Shown: positions 42,959 to 52,781 of the stretch, one piece after another | Position numbering within the stretch: position 1 is the stretch's first letter | How the letters are laid out: the number at the start of each line of letters is the position of its first letter | Assembly (NCBI RefSeq): GCF_022213065.1 | Contig: NZ_JAKLJA010000026.1 | Span: 1 to 64,000, forward strand | Reading direction: 5' to 3' | Source: Paraburkholderia tagetis | GTDB taxonomy: Bacteria; Pseudomonadota; Gammaproteobacteria; Burkholderiales; Burkholderiaceae | DNA: 64,000 nucleotides | Notes under the pieces: model-generated | The model's input: the letters and a program-made list of their open reading frames with translations, nothing else | Databases searched by the model: none | Told to the model about the DNA's origin: nothing | Translations under genes and position numbers: made by a program

Positions 42959-43441
42959 TTAACGACGCTTTCCGGAAACGAATGCGGCAGCCGCAAGGAG
43001 ACTGACGAGCGGCACGACCTGCAATGCACCGAGCAAGCCGACGCGGTCCGCGACGAAGCCGGTAAAAAATGGGCCTGGCGCGGTACCCAACAGGTTGTAG
43101 GTGATCGTGAGCAACGCGAACGCCGATGCATGAACGGACCGCGGCGTGAGATTGGCGACATCGCGCCGCCAGGACCATTCGTTCCGGATGTGAGAAACAT
43201 CGCCACGCCGATCAGCGCCAGTTGCACTGCGCCCGGGTCGAGTTGAAAGGTCACCGCGCGCGAGGTGAAAACCAGCATACGATAGAGGAAAGCCGCGTCC
43301 CACTTCCTCTTACCTGCCGGGACACATAGTCAGACTTACCAGCCCAAGGGTCAGCGCGAGTACGACCCACGGATACACCGACACCTTGTCCCTGAGCGTG
43401 ATGGCGGCTCCATGCCCGCCGCCAGCTTCCTGCATTCTCAT
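42959..43441 (-). pseudogene. MFS transporter with internal deletion and frameshift
   Basis: The ATG at 43441 has AAGGAGAC upstream and starts a typical N-terminus (VSVYPWVVLALTLGLVSL). It jumps to a late transmembrane region (TFQLDPGAVQLALIGVAMFL), shifts frame near 43160 and ends ITYNLLGTAPGPFFTGFVAD...FVSGKRR. About two thirds of a normal 420-440-residue transporter is missing. Confidence 0.8.
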
Positions 43442-44280
43442 TCAGTCTCCTTCATCTCTCATATTGCTGCGATGCACGTCTGGATGACCAGCCAGCCAGA
43501 ACTGCTCTCGTGCAGGGAGGGGAAAGCTGATTCTATGGGGCCGCGCATTTCCACTTTTGGTGATCCGTGACACACCCATATCTTTCGACGTCAACTTTGG
43601 CGCGGATTGCACGCTTCGCCGTGCATGACATCTCGCCGGCTTCGTTCGCCGGAGGCACACCGCTTCTTTCCGGGCGACCGCACGAATGGTCGGCTACGAT
43701 CGGTGGCCTCTCACAATACGATACACGTCAATTCAATTCATGTCGACATTATTTGTTTATGATGATACATTCCCAATCAAGGCAGCTGTGGCGATGCCGT
43801 GGCGGGCCGATCTGAAATCCAGGTACGGAGCGAAGAGAATGCTGATGACACCCTCCCGCGTAAAAGCCTTTGCACGAGATTGCTATGTCAGGCGGTGGAT
43901 TGCCACGCGGATCGTTGTATGCTTGGTTCCTGGCAAGAATACCGGTGATACCGCTGCGCTGCCTTCTGAATTGCTTTGTTACGAGTGCATGGCCGGCATC
44001 GTGATGGCGAACTATCTGGGCGTGGCGTCGTGATGCCGGAATTGCGTGATCCAAACGCCGCGCCGCGCGGCACCAGACCGCGTCATGAGCCAAGCCAGCA
44101 GGTTCCGCGCAGCGCACACGAGCGTGTAACGCGCCCTTTTCGCTAGTGGAAGAAACGTCTCGCCGCTCTTTCCGAGCAACAGCAGCTCGCAAGTCCTGAC
44201 AGCCGCTGATATCGATCAAATCGCGAACGTCCATGCGCTGTCGATCGATATCCAGAGACCAGGCGGCATGGCCCTGATAA
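43442..44280. other. Intergenic region with one operator and no recognised gene
   Basis: Several overlapping frames of up to 213 codons exist but none resembles a protein family or has a good ribosome site. It holds the TGTCGACA site at 43741 followed by ATTATTTGTTTATGATG, the same tail as at two other sites, which suggests that a promoter stayed after its gene was lost. Confidence 0.45.
43741..43748. promoter_or_regulatory. TGTCGACA operator (site 2)
   Basis: TGTCGACA followed by ATTATTTGTTTATGATG. It matches the sites at 55990 and 62902 well beyond the palindrome. The only nearby start is the broken MFS gene 300 bp away on the minus strand. Confidence 0.6.
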
Positions 44281-45402
44281 TCAGAAAAACTGACGGATGC
44301 CGAGCTCAAAGCCCATCTGATTCGAGCCACCAAACGGGGCGGCCGGCACAGCGGTACCTGCCGACACCGAATAAATGGCTCCCTTGCCATGATTCTTCAT
44401 GTAGCCAGCGACTCCATACACCGCGGTGCGTTTGCTGAGGAGATAGTTTGCCCTGAGCACGCCAAGGGTGCCGTCTGCCTGATCCGCGGCATTGCCGATA
44501 TGCGAGAGCTGGGCATCGAACTGCCACGCGCCGTAAAGCACAGACGCGCCGAGGTATTCGACATCCGTCTTGACCGATCGGACATCGCCGTGAAGGAGCC
44601 GATGTATCCAGCCCAAACCGAAACGCACGGGCCCGACATCGAGATGACCATTGACCTGATAACGACGGTCTGTATCGCCGGAGTTTGTAAACGCGACGCC
44701 CGGCGCACCGGGGACGGTTGCGATCGGGGCGGATCCTTTCCCCCCCCGCAGTTCTTCATAAGACGTCGCGATGCCCCAGTTGCGCGCGTCATACTTGACC
44801 ATGGCAGACAGCCCACGACAAGCGACGAAGTCGCCTGCAACCTGACCGCCGCAATTTCCGGCCGTCGATGCATCCCGACCGAATGAATAGCTCGCGCCAA
44901 TGGTGACGCCTGAGAACGTGCCCATATAGGCCACGGCGTTATCGAAGCGATCCGCCAACAGGGCACTGTCAAGCGACCCCAAACTACCGATTCCAGCGGC
45001 GCCAATGATGTTCGCATCGACCATCGCCCACGTTTGCATGCTGTACTGGCGTCCAAACGTGAGCTGCCCCCAGTTATTTTTCAGGCCGACATATGCCTGC
45101 CGCCCAAAAAGGCGATTGGCTTGCTGCAGTGCTCCGTTCGAAAGGGAAAAGCCGCTTTCCAAAGTAAAGATCGCTTTAAGGCCACCGCCCAGATCTTCCG
45201 AACCCTTCAAACCCCAACGTGATGGCACATCGCCGCCCCCGATGACCGGCATTCGGGCGACCGAACCACCGGTTGGCGTTGCGTGCGTGAGGTATTCGAC
45301 ACCGGTATCGACGATGCCGTATAAGGTAACCGAACTTTGCGCAAATGCCGGCGCGGAAACCAAAGGGGCTAACAGTGAAATTGCAAGTCCTGCTTTCTTC
45401 AT
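44281..45402 (-). CDS. Burkholderia-type trimeric porin
   Basis: A 373-residue porin with signal peptide MKKAGLAISLLAPLVSAPAFA, mature QSSVTLYGIVDTGVEYL, the LFGRQAYVGL strand and the C-terminal RQFF. It forms an outer-membrane trimer for small solutes. The promoter region contains an AGTCGACA site at 45614, 212 bp from the ATG, so it may be the outer-membrane port of the second regulon. Confidence 0.93.
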   Translation of the reverse strand: MKKAGLAISLLAPLVSAPAFAQSSVTLYGIVDTGVEYLTHATPTGGSVARMPVIGGGDVPSRWGLKGSEDLGGGLKAIFTLESGFSLSNGALQQANRLFGRQAYVGLKNNWGQLTFGRQYSMQTWAMVDANIIGAAGIGSLGSLDSALLADRFDNAVAYMGTFSGVTIGASYSFGRDASTAGNCGGQVAGDFVACRGLSAMVKYDARNWGIATSYEELRGGKGSAPIATVPGAPGVAFTNSGDTDRRYQVNGHLDVGPVRFGLGWIHRLLHGDVRSVKTDVEYLGASVLYGAWQFDAQLSHIGNAADQADGTLGVLRANYLLSKRTAVYGVAGYMKNHGKGAIYSVSAGTAVPAAPFGGSNQMGFELGIRQFF

Positions 45403-45613
45403 CTTGTCTCCGCTTGCATTGAATACAGCTCTTATAGTGGGCCTTCAAACCGGTGCATCAGGGGCACTGGCACGAATGAGGCGATTGATGTAGACACACC
45501 TACGCTATTTATGAAGCATACCGAACCAATATTGCTAGTTTTTTTGCGCTACTTCCAGCGCCAGCAGTTCACAGTCATCACCGTGGACGCAGTCTACCAT
45601 TCAAATATATTAC

Positions 45614-45621
45614 AGTCGACA
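45614..45621. promoter_or_regulatory. TGTCGACA-like operator (site 3, one mismatch)
   Basis: AGTCGACA on the plus strand (TGTCGACT on the minus strand), 212 bp upstream of the porin start and flanked by AT-rich sequence as at the other sites. Confidence 0.45.
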
Positions 45622-45934
45622 ATAATAGCTCGGCGATGATATCGGGAAATACCCAGGGAAAACAAGCATGGGCCAGAACGCCACAACCCTGGTCGTTCGA
45701 TCATCCGAATCGGCTCAGCTGATCGCGACATCAACGAAAAAGGCCGCGCAATCATTGATGCTCGAGGCGTTTCCGGCAGTCGCCGAGCCGTTTTGGTATC
45801 CGACCCGGCGGTTGAATCGCAGTTCATCTGACAAATAGCACCGGGTGGCGCCCCGAGATGCATCGAGCCGATCCGCGCCCCGCCCAACAATCCGTCAGCA
45901 GCATGTCCACAGACCACAGAAACTGTCAAATTCC

Positions 45935-45942
45935 TGTCGACA
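45935..45942. promoter_or_regulatory. TGTCGACA operator of the first twin GntR (site 4)
   Basis: AAATTCCTGTCGACATTA, 72 bp before the GntR ATG. The spacing and the AAATTC prefix match site 7 upstream of the twin regulator at 59879, which points to autoregulation. Confidence 0.7.
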
Positions 45943-46006
45943 TTACACGACACGAGCCCTAGAATCCAATTGGTTAACGTCAACGTAAATTGATTCCACC
46001 TTCGTC

Positions 46007-46831
46007 ATGGCCCGACTCAAGACCCAAAATCTCCCCGATCTTTCCGCGCTCCTGACGCCGAAAAATCCATTGATGCTGGCCGTCGAGCGGGCGGTACTCC
46101 GTGGGCAAGACTCGGCTTACGCGTCGACGCCGATGGCCGATCAGATCGCGGCCCGGCTGGCCGGGGTCATTACCCTCGACCTGCTCAAATCAGGGCAGCG
46201 ACTCCTCGAGAAAGACATCAGCGAGGTGCTCCACGTCAGCCGCGCCCCGGTGCGCGAGGCGCTACGCATCCTGGAGCGAGACCACTTGGTCGAATTTCAG
46301 GCGAGACGAGGGGCAATCGTGACGGCGCCTGACGAGCATGAGCTTCGCGACATATTCCGCGTGCGCAGCGTGCTTTACCTGACGATGCTGGAGCAGGTAG
46401 CGAGCGAAAGCCCGACTGAGCTCGAGGCGCTGTTCTCGGAGCGCCTGCCCAGGCTCGCCAAGGCAGCGGCCGAATCGCCGGACGCCTATGCCGTAGAGAG
46501 CTTCCTCCTCAATTTCGCCATGGTCGACCTCTGTGGCAATTGGCTTCTGGTGGATATCCTTCAATCCATTTCGTTGAGGACGCTGCGTTATCTTCGACTG
46601 AGTCTGGTGGCCACCCCTCATTCGATTCGCACATCCCTCAAACGTTGGCACGAGCTGCAGACGGCGGTGGTCAATCGGGATCATGAACAACTGCTATCCC
46701 TGGCGGCGTTGCGCCTCGACGAGGCAAGAGACGCCGCCGTTCAGGCGATTGCAGTCAAGCCGTCGACGCGTCGAAACCCACGCGCCGAAAAGACGACGCG
46801 ACCTGAAGCATCGGGACTCTCGGCGGACTGA
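46007..46831 (+). CDS. GntR-family regulator, FCD type, twin A
   Basis: A 274-residue regulator with an unusual N-terminal extension of about 45 residues (MARLKTQNLPDLSALLTPK), a winged helix (EVLHVSRAPVREALRILERD near residues 73-92) and an FCD domain. It is a close full-length paralogue of the protein at 59879-60703, sharing the extension. A TGTCGACA site lies 72 bp upstream. It probably controls the second catabolic regulon; the ligand is unknown. Confidence 0.88.
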   Translation: MARLKTQNLPDLSALLTPKNPLMLAVERAVLRGQDSAYASTPMADQIAARLAGVITLDLLKSGQRLLEKDISEVLHVSRAPVREALRILERDHLVEFQARRGAIVTAPDEHELRDIFRVRSVLYLTMLEQVASESPTELEALFSERLPRLAKAAAESPDAYAVESFLLNFAMVDLCGNWLLVDILQSISLRTLRYLRLSLVATPHSIRTSLKRWHELQTAVVNRDHEQLLSLAALRLDEARDAAVQAIAVKPSTRRNPRAEKTTRPEASGLSAD

Positions 46832-47243
46832 GCCGCCGGGGTACCCGGCATCCCGATCCAGCTCCCTATCCTCTCCGCGCGCGAGCACAACGCTCGTCAC
46901 GCAGCCAGAACCCGTCTCGTTTCCAAGGGCCGACCGTCAATCGGAAGGTCGACCCACGTCCCGACCTCTACGCTTCCATACTCGTCTACTTCGTTTCAAA
47001 CTGTGGCCCTCCGCCTTTGGAGGCCGTGCGTCCGCGAGACCCGGTCATGTTCATGTCGTGCCGGACGTATCAGGCCAAACCCTTAAATAATTAATGTCGT
47101 CAAAAATAAATTTGGGTGCTATCCTGCACTTGCATTTCGGAAAAGCGCGTGCCGCAATCGGTATCGTCGCGGCATGGCACAACGACCGGCAGACAGGTCT
47201 GTCATAGATGAAGCAAGTTCGTTATTAACCGGAGGAGACACGA
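46832..47243. other. Intergenic region with promoter of the MFS gene
   Basis: No gene seen. The AT-rich part at 47085-47125 contains the site 5 operator and a TATCCT box. Confidence 0.5.
47095..47102. promoter_or_regulatory. TGTCGTCA operator variant (site 5)
   Basis: TTAATGTCGTCAAAAATAAA, one mismatch from the palindrome, 149 bp upstream of the intact MFS gene. Confidence 0.45.
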
Positions 47244-48539
47244 ATGAACCTGGACACGACTGGCGATATGCCGCCAAAGTCGGTCGCCACGACCCGCGCT
47301 CAGGCCAGCGCCTACGCGTGGGTTGTGTTTGCATTGATGTTCTGCCTCATGTTGTCCGACTACATGTCGCGGCAGGCGCTCAATGCGCTGTTTCCGATCC
47401 TGAAGGTCCAGTGGCAGATGTCCGACACTCACCTGGGCTCGATCAGCAGCGTCGTGCCCTTTACCGTCGGCGTGCTGACGCTCCCCTTCTCCATCATTGC
47501 GGACCGCTGGGGACGTGCCAAAAGCATTGGGCTCATGGTCGCGCTATGGAGCGTGGCCACACTGGGATGTGCGATTGCGAGCAATTATCACGAGATGTTC
47601 GTCGCGCGCTTGTTTGTGGGCATCGGCGAGGCTGCCTACGGAAGTGTTGGCATTGCCATACTCCTCAACATCTTCCCGAAGCACATGCGCTCTAGCATTG
47701 CCGGTGGCTTCACCTCCGCCGCCGCATTCGGGTCCGTACTCGGCGTCTCACTTTCCGGCCTCGTCGCGACTCACTTTGGCTGGCGTTGGTCGATGGGCGT
47801 CATGGCAATCTTCGGATTTGTGCTGTTCATCATCTACTGTTGCGTGGTGACGGATAAAAAGCTCGAACGCGCACATCCGGTCGACGCCGGGCCTGTCGCA
47901 CACGGATATGCGAAGCTGACGCCGCGCGCGCTTCTGGCCGGAATCTTTCCGAGCCGATCGGTCTTCTGCGCGTACCTCGGCAGCGCCCTGCAGGTGTTCA
48001 TTCAGGGCACGCTCTTCGTGTGGCTGCCTAGCTATTTGAACCGCTACTGGGGTATGTCCGTTAGCAAGGCGGCTTTGACGGCAGCAGGCCTCGTGCTGGT
48101 CAGTGGTGTGGGACAGTTCCTCTGCGGCGTGATCACCGACCGGTTCAGCGGAGGGTCGTCCCTCAAGCGATGGAACATGGCGATCGTGTATTGCTTCGCG
48201 CTCGGCATCCTGCTGGCGATTGCCTTCCGCTTGCCTCAGGGCACGTTGCAACTCGCGGTGCTTGCGTCCGCCGTGTTCTTTCTTGCCAGCTCGTTTGGTA
48301 CTTGTAGCCCGATCATCGCCGGCGCGACATCGCCCGCTATCCATGGCTCGGCGTTTGCGACACTGACGCTGTTCAACAATATTCTGGGCCTTGCGGCAGG
48401 CCCCTTTTTGACCGGGGCGGCAGCGGATGTGATGGGCCTTCAAGCCGCCTTGCACTGGCTTCCCGTACTGGCGATTCTGCCGTTCACGGTGTTTCTTATC
48501 GGCAGGCGGTACGGCATTGCGGAAGCATCACGCGACTGA
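47244..48539 (+). CDS. MFS transporter
   Basis: A 431-residue permease with 12 predicted transmembrane segments and the MFS loop motif (ADRWGRAKSIG after segment 2). It has a GGAGGAG ribosome site. The family type fits carboxylate or aromatic-acid uptake (ACS/AAHS-like). The same N-terminal stretch (AYAWVVFALMFCL) survives in the broken copy at 62263-62786. With the BKACE gene next to it and the operator upstream, it is the likely inner-membrane importer of the second regulon's substrate. Confidence 0.9.
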   Translation: MNLDTTGDMPPKSVATTRAQASAYAWVVFALMFCLMLSDYMSRQALNALFPILKVQWQMSDTHLGSISSVVPFTVGVLTLPFSIIADRWGRAKSIGLMVALWSVATLGCAIASNYHEMFVARLFVGIGEAAYGSVGIAILLNIFPKHMRSSIAGGFTSAAAFGSVLGVSLSGLVATHFGWRWSMGVMAIFGFVLFIIYCCVVTDKKLERAHPVDAGPVAHGYAKLTPRALLAGIFPSRSVFCAYLGSALQVFIQGTLFVWLPSYLNRYWGMSVSKAALTAAGLVLVSGVGQFLCGVITDRFSGGSSLKRWNMAIVYCFALGILLAIAFRLPQGTLQLAVLASAVFFLASSFGTCSPIIAGATSPAIHGSAFATLTLFNNILGLAAGPFLTGAAADVMGLQAALHWLPVLAILPFTVFLIGRRYGIAEASRD

Positions 48540-48580
48540 CGGTCTGGCAAGAATTCCTGGCTCAACAGCGTACATTGCAG

Positions 48581-48600
48581 CGACCGGTTCGAACCGGTCG
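48581..48600. repeat. Perfect 20-base palindrome between MFS and BKACE genes
   Basis: CGACCGGTTC followed by its exact reverse complement, 42 bp after the MFS stop and 84 bp before the BKACE ATG. It may be an mRNA hairpin or a protein site. There is no T run. Confidence 0.6.
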
Positions 48601-48683
48601 TGGCGCTTCCCCAGGCTCTTCCGCAGCGTCCCAGTCCTGTTCGACATTCTCAATCTCTACATTTCACTTAGAGGTCCAGCATC

Positions 48684-49742
48684 ATGAACTTCCTTGACGG
48701 CCACCTGTATCCCGAGAATCAGCAGCCCCTGATCATCACAGCCGCTCCCTATGCGCCGGGCTGGATTCCCTCAGACTTCCCGGAAGATATCCCTATCACG
48801 ATGGAGGAGCAGATCCAGAAGGCAGTGGATTGCTACGAAGCCGGTGCCACCGTGCTGCATCTGCATGTGCGCGAACCCGATGGCAAGGGCAGCAAGCGGC
48901 TGTCCATGTTCAATGAACTGATTGCCGGCGTGCGCAAGGCGGTGCCGGAAATGATCATTCAAGTAGGCGGCTCCATCAGCTTCGCGCCTGAATCTGAGGG
49001 CGAAGCCGCCAAATGGCTTAGCGATGACACGCGGCATATGCTGGCTGAACTCGATCCGAAGCCCGACCAGGTGACGGTGACGGTCAACACCACGCAGATG
49101 AACGTGACGGAGCACGCTGGCATCGATGACTTCAAGGGCGTGTCGCGCGGATTCCCGCACCTCTATGGGACGTACAAGGACATGATTGTGCCGTCGAATC
49201 CCAGTTGGGCCGAGGAGCACATCCGACGCCTGACTGCCGCCGGCATCCAAAGCGAGTTCCAGGTCTACAACATCAACAGCTTTGAAACGATTGAGCGGAT
49301 GATTCGCCGCGGCGTCTACAAGGGGCCGCTGGTGATGAACTGGGTGGCGATCAGCGGCGGCATGGATCAGGCGAACATCTACAACCTGGCCAACATGCTG
49401 CGTGCTGTGCCCGACGGTGCGGTGCTCACCGTGGAGAGTTCGGTGCTCAATGTGCTGCCCATAAATATGATTGGTATGGCCCTGGGCCTGCATGTGCGGT
49501 GCGGCATCGAGGATGTGCTGTGGAACCAGACCCGCACGGGCAAGATGAGTTCCGTGGAGCAGATCAAGCAACTGGTGCGTATTGCTGGCGAATTCGGTCG
49601 CCCCATAGCGACCGCGAAACAGGCACGAGAAATCTGCAAGATCGGCGTGTTCTACGACACCGTGGAAGAGACGCTTCAGGCCAATGGCTTCGCGCCTAAT
49701 CGGAACGGTGGCAACCAAGGCTTCTTGCGCAAGCCGGAGTAA
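48684..49742 (+). CDS. Beta-keto acid cleavage enzyme (BKACE family)
   Basis: A 352-residue TIM-barrel enzyme with the zinc motif HLHVRE (His59 and His61) and GGSISFAPESEGEA, NTTQMNVTEH and VESSVLNVLPINM segments. BKACEs (prototype Kce of lysine fermentation) react a beta-keto acid with acetyl-CoA to give acetoacetate and a new CoA ester. Members of about 350 residues form groups with unassigned substrates; carnitine's 3-dehydrocarnitine is a known case in the family. AGAGG precedes the ATG. A 5' remnant of a paralogue is at 40345. Confidence 0.9.
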   Translation: MNFLDGHLYPENQQPLIITAAPYAPGWIPSDFPEDIPITMEEQIQKAVDCYEAGATVLHLHVREPDGKGSKRLSMFNELIAGVRKAVPEMIIQVGGSISFAPESEGEAAKWLSDDTRHMLAELDPKPDQVTVTVNTTQMNVTEHAGIDDFKGVSRGFPHLYGTYKDMIVPSNPSWAEEHIRRLTAAGIQSEFQVYNINSFETIERMIRRGVYKGPLVMNWVAISGGMDQANIYNLANMLRAVPDGAVLTVESSVLNVLPINMIGMALGLHVRCGIEDVLWNQTRTGKMSSVEQIKQLVRIAGEFGRPIATAKQAREICKIGVFYDTVEETLQANGFAPNRNGGNQGFLRKPE

Positions 49743-49918
49743 AGCCTCTGGGGGGATTGACATCATATGCTGTATGAACCGCCCAGCATTTCCTGGACGG
49801 ATTCGAGATGACGTTGCATCCCCATCAAGAGGATTCCGGATATTTCTTGATATGGGAGTTCGTCAGGCACTGTCAACTTGCGGGACTTCGTCGATGATGA
49901 TGCATAAGGCACTGCGGC

Positions 49919-50487
49919 TCAGAAAGCATTTGACGGAGTTTGGGTGACGTTGGTTAATTCGCGCCAGGCGTCAAACCGGGCCGCGAGGTGTTTGCGATAG
50001 AGCGAAGCGCGCAGCAGATGTCGTTTCAGTGCGGAGTGGTGCCGGATCGGACCGAAGCTAGACAGAAAGGCCTGCGTACGCTTCGGATCGCGAAAGCCTC
50101 GCATGCGCCGCTCGCGCTTGCGTGTGGGCTGATGGCTGTTCTCTGCCCGGTTGCTGACACAGGCCGCAGCCTTGACGAACACATGCGTCACGTTGACCAA
50201 CTCCGGAATGTCGGCTTTCGCCGCCGGATAGCTGCGCAATTGATCGGTGACGATCTTGCGTGGCACCGGGTTCGAGCGCAGCACACGCTTGAAGAAGCGT
50301 TGGGCGGCGGCCGTGTCGCGTCGCTTTTGCAGCAAGATGTCGAATTCGACACCGTGCTCGTCGACTGCACGCCACAGCAGGTACGGTTCCCCACACAGGG
50401 TGACGAACATCTCGTCGAGGTGCCACGTGCTACCAGGCTTGCGGCGCGCCGCTTTTACCCGATGGGCAAAGCCTGCGCTGAACTTTT
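49919..50487 (-). pseudogene. IS6-family transposase, 5'-truncated
   Basis: The frame is open from 50487 (KFSAGFAHRVKAARRKPGS then TWHLDEMFVTL) to a stop at 49919 and ends FDAWRELTNVTQTPSNAF. It carries the IS6-type Asp residues (WHLDE, IVTDQLRSY) and the Glu in NRAENSHQPTRKRERRM. About 60 N-terminal residues with the helix-turn-helix are missing. Confidence 0.85.
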
Positions 50488-51518
50488 ATGAGACGGCTGC
50501 GTACCGTTCGGCCCTGGCGCAGCCAGGCGTCCATTGCCATGTGTCCTTATGCCCCTGGCCAGTTCCTCCCCGTGGCCGCCGGATTGCGTGAATTGCCGGA
50601 TCGATCACACGCCGTTTACGCTCAAGTGGTTGCCGACCCCGGCGTCGCGCCGACGACGTCTCGATCCCACTGAACAAAGGGAAACGTCCGCAACTCGCTT
50701 GCCCGGGCCCTATTACCACCGCCTGTGGGAGTTCCGGGATCGCTCATATGAACACCAGCGCTATCGCACCAGCCGCCATCATCTGATGGCGGCCGCGCTG
50801 ACGCTGTGGAACACGGTGTACATGGAACGGGCGTCCGCTGGTGCCCACGGACAGCGACTGTACGTTGGCGAGGCCCGTAATGCCCGGCGCCCCATGACTT
50901 GTAACACGACAACCATCACAGCAGGTTCACTGTTCTCCCGCGCGCCAGCGTACCTTGTTGAGCCCTTGTTGAGCCCCCATTCGGCCGGCACTGCATGAGC
51001 CCCCCGTTCAGGAAACGATGATTCGCCCTCCGGATTTTGTCTAATCTTTCATTATTCTTGCATTTACCTGACATATGCGCTTTAATGAACCTGTTTGCAT
51101 TCCTGATTGTTCAGACACCCAATCCCTGTTGAAACGATAGCCATGTCCTTCACCCCGACTCCTTTCCTGGCGACTTTCCCCATTCCGCATCAGAGCGGAA
51201 GAGGCAGCCGTTCGCGCACGAAGGCGGGGATCGTGAGACGTACCCGGAGCCGCAGTGGTCCTGCGGACAGGTCAGCACTTCCTTTTGCCCGGCTCTTCGC
51301 ATAACACAACACAGTAGAGCGAAGGCCGGGCTCCCTACCTTCACTAGTCGCCCATGACCGTCGACGGTCGCGCCCTGCCTTGGGGATGCCGCGAGCGGAC
51401 GTGCTGCATGCACCTGCGTGGGCGTGTGACACATTTCACTGGATCCCCGTTGCGCTACGGATGTGCGGCCGTTTGTCACACGTCTGACGGGGCTTGTGCG
51501 AGCAACCAGGAAAAAGCC
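50488..51518. other. Mobile-element debris and non-coding sequence
   Basis: Apart from the Tn3 TnpA fragment at 50716-50853, no frame reads as a protein. The stretch separates the truncated IS6 gene from the PHB-granule island and probably marks its boundary. Confidence 0.45.
50716..50853 (+). pseudogene. Tn3-family TnpA C-terminal fragment
   Basis: The plus strand reads EFRDRSYEHQRYRTSRHHL then MAAALTLWNTVYMERA, the conserved block near the end of Tn3-family transposases (DRS.EHQ..R.S....A.I.LWNTVYLERA). Only about 45 codons remain. Confidence 0.75.
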
Positions 51519-51899
51519 ATGAGAACGCAAACGAATCATTCAAATTCGGCGCTGCAACGTTGCGCGGAACCCGCTATTTCAGTTGCGGGTTGGTCCGCTG
51601 ATATGCAGTCCGTCATTTGGCAGAACACACGCACCGGCGCGCTGGACTGTTGTGCTGAACACAAAGGCTATCGCCTGGAGGCCTGTGCCAGACCGTCGCG
51701 TAACGAACTGTATGCGGCCGATCTGGTGATCGGACGGCCAGGATTCCCGTCACGGCGCTTTCGGGCCCTGGACTACTTCTACGATCCCAGGCAGGCCCTG
51801 GGTTATGCGACCCGATGGGGAAGGATCTGGATCGACCATCAGGTGAAGAAACACGCCGGCAACGCCGGTCGGCTGGACGATCGTGAGCCACTTTCCTGA
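51519..51899 (+). CDS. Hypothetical protein, first gene of the PHB-granule island
   Basis: A 126-residue soluble protein with a CAGGAA site before the ATG. It has several Cys (NSALQRCAEP, LDCCAEHKGYRLEACARPS) and an aromatic/Arg-rich C-terminal half (RRFRALDYFYDPRQALGYA...GRIWIDHQVKKH). No family is recognised. It is 28 bp upstream of the next small gene on the same strand and so likely opens the coupled gene chain that leads toward the phasin. Confidence 0.6.
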   Translation: MRTQTNHSNSALQRCAEPAISVAGWSADMQSVIWQNTRTGALDCCAEHKGYRLEACARPSRNELYAADLVIGRPGFPSRRFRALDYFYDPRQALGYATRWGRIWIDHQVKKHAGNAGRLDDREPLS

Positions 51900-51927
51900 T
51901 GCTGCGCCCGAACAGAGGAACCTTGTC

Positions 51928-52293
51928 ATGCAGACGATATCAAGACGCCCGGGTGAAGGAACGTTGCGCTTCGTGATGCGCGACCCAGCCGTGCCGACGG
52001 CAGCGCTCCTGTACTGGACGGGATTGCCTGAACCGTCACGGGAGCCGAGTTTCAGTGAAGTCACCCGGCGTTTCAACGCCCTGATGCAGGTCGTTTTCGC
52101 GGATGAGCGTCCCGGCGCGTTCGTCAATCGCGAGGTCATACGCGAAGTCGTCCCGTCCGGTGTGATTGACCGCCTTGTGTTTCTCGATGGTTCGTGGCTT
52201 GACGTGTGGAATGACAGCCATTGCGAGGACATCTGTAACCTGTATGCCTGTCCGAGACACACATGTCATCTGCCAGCACCGCTTTATTCATGA
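51928..52293 (+). CDS. Hypothetical protein, coupled small gene
   Basis: A 121-residue protein with AGAGGAA upstream of the ATG. The central part (FNALMQVVFADERPGAFVNRE, VIDRLVFLDGSWLDVWNDSH) looks like a small folded domain. The C-terminus has Cys/His residues (CEDICNLYACPRHTCH) that could bind metal. Its stop overlaps the next ATG (ATGA at 52290-52293). No family is recognised. Confidence 0.6.
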   Translation: MQTISRRPGEGTLRFVMRDPAVPTAALLYWTGLPEPSREPSFSEVTRRFNALMQVVFADERPGAFVNREVIREVVPSGVIDRLVFLDGSWLDVWNDSHCEDICNLYACPRHTCHLPAPLYS

Positions 52294-52781
52294 CGGTGGA
52301 ACCGCATCCCGAAGTTCCGCCGGTCCTCCCGGAATCCGCCATGGACCGAATCAGGGCATGTGCACTCCTGCCAACCGTGCCGGTCCAGCGGCGCGCGTGG
52401 GTGGCAGCACCTGAATCCACACCCATGGCGGTTGCCCCTGCCGACATCCAGCCGGGCGTCGTCATGATGAACACGACTGTTGCGTGCACAACGCTTGATG
52501 ATGCTGACGCACATCGGTGGACGCGGGTCCATCCGGACGAAGCAGACAACGAGCGAGGGCGCCGTGCAGTCGCCCGTGGGCATGGTGTTACGCGTTTCGC
52601 GGTGTGGCCAGACGGTAGTATGCCGGCCGCCACGCGGCGTGGCGATCCAGCATGTGAACAGCGCATTCCTGTTGCGGCCCGGAAGCCAGGCCGTGACGGG
52701 GGCGTCGCAAGCCCATTCCGATGCCGCACCTCGGGACTGAGAGACCCCCTGCGTCGTGTGACCGCGGCCCGACGAAGATGA
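52290..52781 (+). CDS. Hypothetical protein, coupled small gene
   Basis: A 163-residue Pro/Arg-rich frame, with little sign of a fold. Support comes from its two ATGA overlaps, with the gene before (52290-52293) and the gene after (52778-52781), a layout unlikely by chance. Another plus frame (52480-52740) also reads in a protein-like manner, so a frameshift within the gene is possible. Confidence 0.45.
   Translation: MTVEPHPEVPPVLPESAMDRIRACALLPTVPVQRRAWVAAPESTPMAVAPADIQPGVVMMNTTVACTTLDDADAHRWTRVHPDEADNERGRRAVARGHGVTRFAVWPDGSMPAATRRGDPACEQRIPVAARKPGRDGGVASPFRCRTSGLRDPLRRVTAARRR

Larger units (their letters stand above)
45403..46006. other. Divergent promoter region, porin and GntR
   Basis: About 600 bp with no convincing gene. 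It holds two members of the TGTCGACA set (45614 and 45935) and is AT-rich around both. The longer minus-strand frame here has no family resemblance. Confidence 0.5.

Noticed and set aside
43749..44390. Minus-strand frame of 213 codons beside the porin
   Set aside because: No family pattern, no ribosome site, many rare residue clusters (His, Arg, Cys), and it overlaps the porin end.
45594..45983. Minus-strand frame of 129 codons in the porin-GntR spacer
   Set aside because: It covers both operators and reads without any protein features.
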